A DNA stretch of 7,491 bases, from the NCBI GenBank assembly GCA_003252145.1, contig QKDJ01000355.1, positions 1 through 7,491 on the forward strand, given 5' to 3'. Positions 1 through 6,365 of the stretch are shown here, piece by piece. The stretch is from Azovibrio restrictus (GTDB lineage Bacteria > Pseudomonadota > Gammaproteobacteria > Burkholderiales > Rhodocyclaceae). Position numbers and translations under genes: made by a program. The stretch's first letter is position 1. Each line of letters starts with the position of its first letter. The notes under the pieces are model-generated. The model ran no database searches. It worked only from the letters and a program-made list of their open reading frames with translations, and was not told where the DNA came from.

Positions 1-447
1 CAGGAACCCGGAGCCTGCTTCGTCACCTTGAGTAAAAACCAGGAACTGCGAGGCTGTATCGGTAGCCTGGAAGCCTGGCGGCCCCTGGGAGAGGACCTGA
101 TCCACAACGCCTGCGCCGCCGCCTTTCAGGACCCTCGCTTTCCCCCGCTCAGTGCCGCCGAATGGCCGCACATCCGCCTGGAAGTCTCCCTGCTCACGGC
201 GCCAAGTCCCATGACCTGTAATGACGAGGCAGAGCTGCTGGCCCAGTTGCAGCCGGGCGTGGATGGCCTGATTCTGTCCGAAGGTACCCGCCGGGCCACT
301 TTTTTGCCTCAGGTCTGGGAGCAACTACCCCATCCGGCGGATTTTCTTGACCGCCTGCGTCAGAAAGCGGGCTTCCCCAGCCATTACTGGAGTCCCAGAC
401 TGCAGTTCCAACGTTATCAGGTACAAAAATGGAAGGAGCCCTCATGA
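1..447 (+). CDS. amrA: AmmeMemoRadiSam system protein A (AMMECR1 domain), 5' truncated by window
   Basis: The reading frame is open from base 1, so the true start lies upstream. The TTG at 28 falls inside the conserved domain and is not a credible start. The visible 148 residues contain the AMMECR1 hallmark LRGCIGSLE near the left edge. A middle segment reads IRLEVSLLTAPSPM, and the C-terminal block contains GVDGLILSEG, ATFLPQVWEQ and FLDRLRQKAG, all typical of the family. Family members are roughly 180-200 residues, so I estimate 30-50 residues are missing. AMMECR1 proteins are small, probably cytosolic, and of unsettled biochemical role. In bacteria and archaea they are encoded with a Memo-like protein and a radical SAM enzyme. 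The stop overlaps the next gene's start (ATGA at 444-447), which supports translational coupling. The family call is firm; the function is not known to me. Confidence 0.93.
   Translation, partial: QEPGACFVTLSKNQELRGCIGSLEAWRPLGEDLIHNACAAAFQDPRFPPLSAAEWPHIRLEVSLLTAPSPMTCNDEAELLAQLQPGVDGLILSEGTRRATFLPQVWEQLPHPADFLDRLRQKAGFPSHYWSPRLQFQRYQVQKWKEPS
433..438 (+). promoter_or_regulatory. Ribosome binding site fixing the radical SAM gene start
   Basis: AAGGAG lies inside the end of the upstream gene, five bases before the ATG at 444. It favours that ATG over the in-frame ATG at 429, which lies upstream of this site and would add only five unconserved residues. Confidence 0.75.
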
Positions 448-1508
448 ATGCTCCCGCCCGTTGGTGGCACCCTCTGCCCGATGGTCGCATCCGGTGCGAC
501 CTCTGCCCCCGGGACTGCACCCTCCACGAGGGACAGCGAGGTGCCTGCTTCACCCGCAAGATGCAAGATGGCCAGATGGTGCTGACAGCCTACGGCCGCT
601 CCTCCGGTTTCTGTCTGGACCCCATCGAGAAGAAACCCCTCAACCATTTCTACCCGGGTAGCAGCGTGCTTTCCTTTGGTACGGCGGGGTGCAATCTGGC
701 CTGCAAGTTCTGCCAGAACTGGGAAATTTCCCATGCCAAGACCCAGGAAGATGAACTGCTTCCTGCCAGCCCGGAACGCATCGCCCAGTCAGCCCTGAGC
801 TGTCAGGCCCGTTCCGTGGCCTATACCTACAATGACCCGGTCATCTCCGCCGAATATGTGCTGGATACCGCCCGGGCCTACCGGGAAGCCGGCATCCTCA
901 ATGTAGCCGTGACGGCCGGCTACATTCACCCGGAACCCGCCCGGGAGTTCTTTGCTGCCATGGATGCAGCCAATGTGGATCTGAAAGCCTTCACCGACGG
1001 TTTCTATCACAAGCTCTGCGCCGGCCACCTGCAGCCGGTGCTGGACACTCTCACCCATATTCACAGGGAGACCAACTGCTGGCTGGAAATCACCACCTTG
1101 CTGATCCCCGGCCAGAACGATCAAGCGGCGGAAATCGAAGCCCTGAGTGCCTGGGTGGCAGAACACCTGGGGCCGGACGTACCGCTCCATTTCACCGCTT
1201 TCCACGGCGCCGGGCGCATGCAGGACACTCCTCCCACACCAGCCGCCACCCTATTGCGCGCCCGGGATATTGCCCGGTCTGCCGGCCTGCATTTCGTTTA
1301 TATGGGCAATATCCATGACCCAGCCGGCGCCACGACCTATTGCCCAGGCTGCGGTACTGCATTGATCGCCCGGGACTGGCATCATATCCAGGCTTACCGC
1401 CTCACTCCCACAGGCTGCTGCCCGGATTGTGGCCATGTGATTCCCGGCCATTTTTCCTCTAGCCTCGACCACCACAACATCAGCCCCAGGCCTATAAGAT
1501 TGTCATGA
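444..1508 (+). CDS. amrS: AmmeMemoRadiSam system radical SAM enzyme
   Basis: This 354-residue protein is related to pyruvate formate-lyase activating enzymes. The radical SAM cluster motif CxxxCxxC is C83, C87 and C90 (GCNLACKFCQNW) and would bind a [4Fe-4S] cluster that cleaves S-adenosylmethionine. An N-terminal Cys group (C18, C21, C25, C35) matches the CxLCPxxC pattern typical of this subfamily. The core includes AYTYNDPVI (126-134), NVDLKAF (177-183), LEITTLLIPG (214-223) and LHFTAFHG (248-255). The C-terminus has a zinc-ribbon-like pair, CPGCG (300-304) and CPDCG (326-330). Length and architecture look complete. The start is set by AAGGAG at 433-438. The gene overlaps protein A upstream and the hydrolase downstream by four bases each. 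The substrate is unknown; association with AMMECR1 and Memo-type proteins is the only functional clue. It acts in the cytosol. Confidence 0.93.
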   Translation: MNAPARWWHPLPDGRIRCDLCPRDCTLHEGQRGACFTRKMQDGQMVLTAYGRSSGFCLDPIEKKPLNHFYPGSSVLSFGTAGCNLACKFCQNWEISHAKTQEDELLPASPERIAQSALSCQARSVAYTYNDPVISAEYVLDTARAYREAGILNVAVTAGYIHPEPAREFFAAMDAANVDLKAFTDGFYHKLCAGHLQPVLDTLTHIHRETNCWLEITTLLIPGQNDQAAEIEALSAWVAEHLGPDVPLHFTAFHGAGRMQDTPPTPAATLLRARDIARSAGLHFVYMGNIHDPAGATTYCPGCGTALIARDWHHIQAYRLTPTGCCPDCGHVIPGHFSSSLDHHNISPRPIRLS

Positions 1509-2173
1509 TCCCTCAGGAAATCTCCATCACCTCCGGTAATCAATCCCTGCGGGGCAGCCTGGGCCTTCCTGACAATCCCAAAGGATTGATCCTGCTGACC
1601 CAGGCCGGAGGTGTGCATCCCGGTTGTCGGCACGAATTTGCCGCCCAGATCCTTGAACAGCAGGGCTTCGCCACCCTGCTCATCAACCTGGTCAGTTTTC
1701 GGGACCCCCAGAACGGTGATGTCACCAATAACGTGCCCCTGCTCACCCAGCGCATTCTGGACTGCCTGACCTGGCTACGCAGCGACCCCATCACAGCAGA
1801 ATTGCCCTGCGGTCTCCTGGCAGGCGGAGCCAGCGTTCCCGCTGCCCTAAGGGCTACGGCCCAGCGGGATACCCAGGTGCATGCCCTGGTCTGCCGGGGT
1901 GGTCTGCCGGATCAAGCCGGTGGCCTGTATCTGGAAATCCTGTCCCGACCCACCCTGCTTCTGTTCGGCGCTCAGGACGCTCTAGGTCAGGCCTCGGGCC
2001 TGCGCTGTCAGGAGAAGACCCAGCGCCACTGCAAGATCGAGATCATTCCCGAAGCCGACCGGGAATTCAGTGCTACCCTCCACTTCGAAGTGAGCGCCCA
2101 ACTGGCCTGTCAGTGGTTTTTGGCTCACGTGAATTCAAACACTGCGCTTGCTGAGCGCCCGGGCAACGACTAA
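1505..2173 (+). CDS. Dienelactone-hydrolase-like alpha/beta-hydrolase, catalytic triad apparently incomplete
   Basis: This 222-residue protein reads as an alpha/beta-hydrolase of the compact dienelactone-hydrolase-like group. Strand and motif landmarks are GLILLTQAGG (27-36), ATLLINLVSF (56-65), a nucleophile-elbow candidate GGASVP with S110, CRGGLPDQAG (130-139), and PTLLLFGAQD with D158 as the likely acid. By my recollection of close family members, the usual HGxG after the first strand reads QAGG here. The C-terminal GATHLF, carrying the catalytic His, reads EADREF with R186 in its place; H193, seven residues on, is the only nearby alternative. The frame is intact with normal codon use, so it is not a decayed pseudogene. 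The start is the ATG overlapping the upstream stop (ATGA 1505-1508). No strong ribosome binding site precedes it, so expression probably depends on coupling to the radical SAM gene. It has no signal peptide. Substrate unknown. Confidence 0.8.
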   Translation: MIPQEISITSGNQSLRGSLGLPDNPKGLILLTQAGGVHPGCRHEFAAQILEQQGFATLLINLVSFRDPQNGDVTNNVPLLTQRILDCLTWLRSDPITAELPCGLLAGGASVPAALRATAQRDTQVHALVCRGGLPDQAGGLYLEILSRPTLLLFGAQDALGQASGLRCQEKTQRHCKIEIIPEADREFSATLHFEVSAQLACQWFLAHVNSNTALAERPGND

Positions 2174-2217
2174 TCTTTCCACTCAATTCCATAAACATAA
2201 GCCTACAGGGTCAATTC
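2174..2217 (+). other. Spacer between the AmmeMemoRadiSam cluster and the signalling cluster
   Basis: This 44-base AT-richer stretch is the only real intergenic gap in the window. It contains CATAAA (2190-2195), a loose match to a -10 box, but no acceptable -35 at 16-18 bases. There is no hairpin followed by a T-run. It could be a read-through spacer inside one long operon or hold a weak or alternative-sigma promoter for the downstream genes; the sequence alone does not decide. Confidence 0.5.
2207..2210 (+). promoter_or_regulatory. Ribosome binding site for the solute-binding protein gene
   Basis: AGGG sits seven bases before the ATG at 2218. It is a short but well-placed Shine-Dalgarno sequence and supports independent translation initiation of the first gene of the downstream cluster. 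Confidence 0.5.
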
Positions 2218-3225
2218 ATGACGGGGAAAACCAGACCAGTGGATCCAGTTCGGCGCGCCCTGCTCGCTGCCCTGCCCGGCCTGGCTCTGCTTCCCTCTGC
2301 CTGTAGCAATGTCCCGCCCTCCATCCTGCGCCTGGGCTACAACTCCTGGCCCGCCTATGAACTCTTTGCCCTGGCAGAACAGTTAGGCTATTACCGGCAG
2401 CTGGGTCTGGCGATTCAACTGGTGGAATTCACCTCCCTGGGAGATAGCCGCCGGGCCTTTGAACGAGGTCAGATCGACGTGGCCGCCGGTACCGCCGTGG
2501 AATTACTCACCGCGGCCAGCGCCCTGCGCCAGCCGGTCCAGACCTTTTTCCTCACGGATATTTCGGAAGGGGCGGACTATTTGATCGCCCATTCATCCAT
2601 CACCAACCTGAGTGGGCTCCAGGGCAAGCGGGTGGCCGTGGAACCCGGCAGCCTCAATCTGCTGTTACTACACCTGGCCTTGAAGTCTGCACAGATGAGC
2701 CTGCGGGACGTGACCCTCGTCCCCATTCCACAGGTGGGCATGCCCATGGCCTTCGACAAGGGAGAAGTGGACGCCGTAGTGGTCTACCCTCCCGTATCAG
2801 AGCATTTCCTTGCCCACGAGACGCTTCATCCCAAAATCTTGTTCGACAGCAGTCAAACATCCGGCGCCATCGTGGACCTGCTCTATGCCAATCAGGACAC
2901 CATCACCCACCGGGCAGGGGAATTGGCAGCCCTGGTTGCCGGCATCGAACTGGCCCGTGCCTACACCCAACAACATCAAGACGATGCCTATGCCCGTATG
3001 GCGGCCCGCACCAGCACGCCACGGGGCAACTTTGAACGGGACATGCAGGGCCTGCGCCTGTTACCCCTGGCGGATCAGCTTGAGCGCTTCCGTCCTGGTG
3101 GCTCACTGGAACTCACCTTGAGCAATACCCTGGACGCCCTCAACACAGCCGGTATGCGGCTCAGTCCGCAAACAGAAGGCTGGATTAACGGGCAGATCAT
3201 TCACAAGGCCCAGTCTTTCCAATGA
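2218..3225 (+). CDS. Periplasmic solute-binding protein, NMT1/ThiY-NrtA-TauA type, probable lipoprotein
   Basis: This 335-residue protein has a signal sequence: a basic N-region with R12-R13, a hydrophobic stretch at about 14-25, and C29 in LLPSACS. That resembles a lipobox, although Pro at -3 is unusual. The Arg pair before the hydrophobic stretch also faintly resembles a Tat signal. The mature part follows the type II binding-protein pattern: LRLGYNSWPAYELFALAEQLGYY (from about 37), RRAFERGQIDVAAGTAVELL, LQGKRVAVEPGS (about 134-145), FDKGEVDAVVVYPPV (about 179-193) and a helical C-terminus. Such proteins bind small molecules such as pyrimidines, sulfonates or nitrate for ABC importers; the ligand cannot be read from sequence. 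No permease or ATPase gene is adjacent. Its stop overlaps the start of a membrane GGDEF-EAL gene (ATGA 3222-3225), so I infer a sensing role for that protein. Family call firm, role inferred. Confidence 0.88.
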   Translation: MTGKTRPVDPVRRALLAALPGLALLPSACSNVPPSILRLGYNSWPAYELFALAEQLGYYRQLGLAIQLVEFTSLGDSRRAFERGQIDVAAGTAVELLTAASALRQPVQTFFLTDISEGADYLIAHSSITNLSGLQGKRVAVEPGSLNLLLLHLALKSAQMSLRDVTLVPIPQVGMPMAFDKGEVDAVVVYPPVSEHFLAHETLHPKILFDSSQTSGAIVDLLYANQDTITHRAGELAALVAGIELARAYTQQHQDDAYARMAARTSTPRGNFERDMQGLRLLPLADQLERFRPGGSLELTLSNTLDALNTAGMRLSPQTEGWINGQIIHKAQSFQ

Positions 3226-6200
3226 CGCCGCCCCCTGCCCCCCGCCGCAGCCTACGCAGCATCCTGCTGGCTCCCTTGCTGCTACTTCTATCCTTGTTCC
3301 TGTTCGTCATGGCGTTGGTACTGACATCCCAGAATCAGCGCATCGTGGCAGAACAGACCGAACATCAGGCTCAAACCATCCTTGAAGCCATCCAGGGAGC
3401 GCTGGAAGTTTCCCGTTCCAATGACGAACTTCAACGCCAGGTCACCGTCATCGGCGGCGAACGGCGCATTCGCAACATCAGCGTAGCCCTGGCATCTCCC
3501 ACCCGCATCATTGCCAGTACCCGGCATGCCTGGCTGGGTAAAAATCTGGACGACATTCCCCAGCAGGAGGAGCTGAAAGCGCTTCGCCAGGTATTGCGGG
3601 AGGGAAGTCACGTATCCACGGCCCTGGAGGATCCGCCAGGTCACCAATTTGCCGGGCAGATCACCCTGACCAACATGGGCAATGCCACCGGAGAGCCGAT
3701 CCGGGCCGCCGTCTCGGTGGTACTGGATACCAGCGCCCTCCAAGCCCAGCTATGGGCGGGCATCCGGACTTTGCTGATCATCACCGCGGTGGTCGTGATC
3801 CTAGGGGGATTGCTTGGCTGGTGGCTGCTCAACCGAAGGGTCATTGTGCCGCTGGAAGCCATGGCCCAGGCCGTGGGGCGACGTGCCCGTGGAGACGACG
3901 GCACGCGTCTTCCAGTGTGTTCGGAAGACGAGATCGGCATGTTGGGCCGGGCCCTTAATACCTTGCTGGATGCGGAAGCACGAACCCAGTATCGGACCAT
4001 GCAGGAACAAAACACCGCGCGCGCCCTGTTCTCCTTGCACGCAGCTGCGCCGGATCTGGACGAACGCCAGGTCCTGGAACAAGCCCTGAATCTGGCCGTC
4101 AATCTGACTCAAAGTTATGGGGGAAGCATCGCAGTATGCCCACCCGGAACCCATACCCTGGAAAAGGTCATCCAACAGGGGCAGGACGAATCGGGTCAAG
4201 GCTTCGATATTTTTGAAGGTGACACCCTGAGTCTGCGTCTGGAACTGGGTGGTCCTGAAGGCCACCTGGATGAGAATGAGCAACAACAGGCCCGGGCCCT
4301 GGCCCAGGAAGCGTGGCTGATTGTCCAGCGCAAGCGCATGAACAAGGCCCTGTCGGATGCCAACAACCGCTTCCGGCGCATCATCGAGACCACCCTCGAA
4401 GGGGTCTGGATTTTCGACGCCAACCTGCGGGTTACCTACGCCAACCAGCGCACTCTGGATATCTTTGGTGTCAGCCTGGAGGCCATGCTGGGCCGGCCGG
4501 TAAATGATTTCATCCCAGATCTGGAAGCGCCCGACCACGAACGGCAAATGGCCCTGCGCCGCCAGGGCAAAGGCACCATCTACGAGCGTCGTTTCCGGCG
4601 TAGTGATGGCACATTGGTCTGGTGCCAGGTTTCGGCCACCTCATTGATGGATGATGGACAACACTTCAGTGGCTCCTTCGCCATGTTGAGCGACATCAGT
4701 CGCATCAAACAGACGGAAGCGGAGTTGCGGCTGGCGGCCCACGTTTACAACGACAGCCCCAACGCCATTGCCATCACCGACAACCAATTCATCATCAAAT
4801 CCATCAACCAGGCCTTTACGGAAATCACCGGTTTCAATGCCGCAGAAACCCTGGACAAACCCGCCTTCTTTGTCACCGACGAACATCGTGAGCAATGGCA
4901 GCAGCTGGCCCCGGGCGAGTGCTGGAAGGGAGAAGTCTGGAACCGGCGCAAGTCCGGGGAACGCTATCCGGAATGGTTGAGTCTGACCCCGGTCACCGAC
5001 ACCAACGGCCACATTTCCCACTACGTGGCCATCATGGCCGATCTGACCGAACGTAAGGAAGCCGAGTCTCGTATCGACTACCTGTCCAACCACGACCCCT
5101 TGACCGGGCTGCCCAACCGCCTCCTGTTCCAAAGCCGCATGGAACAAGCCCTGGGCATGGCGGCCGACCGGGGCTGCCAGGCGGCTCTGGTCATGCTCAA
5201 TCTGGATCGTTTCAAGATCATCAATGACTCCCTGGGCCATACGGTGGGAGACGCCATCCTTTCCCAGGCGGCCAAACGCCTGGAACGCACCATGGGGCAG
5301 GGAGATGTGTTGAGCCGCCAGGGGGGTGACGAATTCCTGCTGCTTCTGAGCCAGGTGGACGATACGGCCCACGTGACCCAGCAGGTACAACGACTGCTGG
5401 CCACTCTCGCTACTCCTTTCCACCTGGATGATCAGGACATCCAGATTTCCGGTTCCCTGGGCCTGGCCCTTTATCCCTACGACGGCACCCGCTTAGAAGA
5501 CCTGATGCCCCGGGCCGACTCGGCCATGCGCCAGGCCAAGGAAAATGGCCGCAACACCTTCTGCTTCTATCAGGCAGAAATGAATTCCGATGCCCTCTCC
5601 CGCCTGCATATGGAAAACGCCTTGCGGGAAGCCCTGAACCATCATCAGTTCTGCCTCCACTACCAACCGCTGGTAAATGCCGAAAGCGGTCAGGTCATGG
5701 GCGTAGAGGCCCTGATCCGCTGGCCCCGGGCTGATGGCATGGTGTCTCCCGCCCAATTCATTCCCCTGGCTGAAGAAAGCGGGCTGATCGTTCCTCTGGG
5801 GGCTTGGGTGCTGAATGAGGCCTGCCGCCAGGCCCGACTCTGGCAGGACCAAGGCTTGCGCCTGCACGTGGCAGTCAATCTATCCACCGTCCAGTTCAAA
5901 CGGGGCGATCTGGTGGCTACCGTTAAAGAGGCCCTCGAAAAAAGTGCCCTGGATCCGGAATTACTGGAACTGGAGCTGACGGAATCCATCCTCATCCAGG
6001 ATGCGGCCGAAACCATGGAAACCGTGGCTCAACTGCGCCAGCTCGGGCTGCAACTCTCCATTGATGACTTCGGAACAGGCTACTCAAGCCTGGCCTACCT
6101 GCGCCGGCTACCGGTCCAGAAACTCAAGATCGACCAATCCTTCGTACGCCAACTCCCCGCTAATCCGGAAGACGCAGCCATTGTCAGCACCATCATCGCC

Positions 6201-6365
6201 ATGGCCCGGCAACTGAACCTGAATACGGTAGCCGAGGGGGTGGAAACCCAGGCCCAATTTGAATGGCTCCGGGCTCGAGGATGCACCACAATCCAGGGGT
6301 ATTATTTCAGCCGTCCCCTGCCCGCCGCCGAAATTCCCGCCCAGATCGAACGCATCCGTCCATGA
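3222..6365 (+). CDS. Membrane sensor with HAMP, GAF-like, two PAS, GGDEF and EAL domains (c-di-GMP turnover)
   Basis: The protein has 1047 residues. Domains in order: TM1 (about 12-35); a periplasmic sensor of about 145 residues, perhaps a single Cache type; TM2 (about 182-203); HAMP (about 200-255); a divergent GAF-like segment (about 265-372); PAS1 (about 381-495); PAS2 (about 505-612); GGDEF (about 617-782); EAL (about 795-1042). The GGDEF domain has DPLTGLPNR (625-633), GGDEF (701-705), N668 and D677, but N660 replaces the first metal-binding Asp and G692 replaces the I-site Arg. The EAL domain is complete by inspection: E829-A-L, N886, E921 in TES, DDFGTG (948-953), K969, E1005 and Q1025. 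I therefore expect c-di-GMP phosphodiesterase activity, with the GGDEF domain weak, inactive or GTP-sensing. Translation probably depends on coupling to the binding-protein gene, since the nearest AAGG (3205-3208) is 13 bases from the ATG. The overlap suggests the binding protein is its periplasmic partner. Confidence 0.93.
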   Translation: MTPPPAPRRSLRSILLAPLLLLLSLFLFVMALVLTSQNQRIVAEQTEHQAQTILEAIQGALEVSRSNDELQRQVTVIGGERRIRNISVALASPTRIIASTRHAWLGKNLDDIPQQEELKALRQVLREGSHVSTALEDPPGHQFAGQITLTNMGNATGEPIRAAVSVVLDTSALQAQLWAGIRTLLIITAVVVILGGLLGWWLLNRRVIVPLEAMAQAVGRRARGDDGTRLPVCSEDEIGMLGRALNTLLDAEARTQYRTMQEQNTARALFSLHAAAPDLDERQVLEQALNLAVNLTQSYGGSIAVCPPGTHTLEKVIQQGQDESGQGFDIFEGDTLSLRLELGGPEGHLDENEQQQARALAQEAWLIVQRKRMNKALSDANNRFRRIIETTLEGVWIFDANLRVTYANQRTLDIFGVSLEAMLGRPVNDFIPDLEAPDHERQMALRRQGKGTIYERRFRRSDGTLVWCQVSATSLMDDGQHFSGSFAMLSDISRIKQTEAELRLAAHVYNDSPNAIAITDNQFIIKSINQAFTEITGFNAAETLDKPAFFVTDEHREQWQQLAPGECWKGEVWNRRKSGERYPEWLSLTPVTDTNGHISHYVAIMADLTERKEAESRIDYLSNHDPLTGLPNRLLFQSRMEQALGMAADRGCQAALVMLNLDRFKIINDSLGHTVGDAILSQAAKRLERTMGQGDVLSRQGGDEFLLLLSQVDDTAHVTQQVQRLLATLATPFHLDDQDIQISGSLGLALYPYDGTRLEDLMPRADSAMRQAKENGRNTFCFYQAEMNSDALSRLHMENALREALNHHQFCLHYQPLVNAESGQVMGVEALIRWPRADGMVSPAQFIPLAEESGLIVPLGAWVLNEACRQARLWQDQGLRLHVAVNLSTVQFKRGDLVATVKEALEKSALDPELLELELTESILIQDAAETMETVAQLRQLGLQLSIDDFGTGYSSLAYLRRLPVQKLKIDQSFVRQLPANPEDAAIVSTIIAMARQLNLNTVAEGVETQAQFEWLRARGCTTIQGYYFSRPLPAAEIPAQIERIRP

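Noticed and set aside
28..30. TTG start for the AMMECR1 gene
   Set aside because: The frame is open to base 1 and upstream codons (QEPGACFVT) continue the conserved domain, so the gene begins outside the window.
429..443. Upstream ATG for the radical SAM gene
   Set aside because: The AAGGAG site at 433-438 lies downstream of this ATG and fits the ATG at 444; the five extra residues show no conservation pattern I recognise.
2144..2158. GCGCT/AGCGC inverted repeat with a five-base loop near the end of the hydrolase gene
   Set aside because: The stem is only five base pairs, lies within coding sequence and is not followed by a T-run, so it is not a convincing terminator.
2148..2176. TTGCTG-17-TAATCT as a sigma-70 promoter before the binding-protein gene
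   Set aside because: Each hexamer matches consensus at only three of six positions; this level of match is expected by chance.
3801..4547. 248-codon open frame on the minus strand
   Set aside because: Antisense to the HAMP-GAF-PAS1 coding region, with no recognisable domain and no ribosome binding site evidence.
4641..5423. 260-codon open frame on the minus strand
   Set aside because: It lies antisense to the PAS2-GGDEF part of a well-supported gene and resembles no known domain; it is a shadow of GC-rich codon use.
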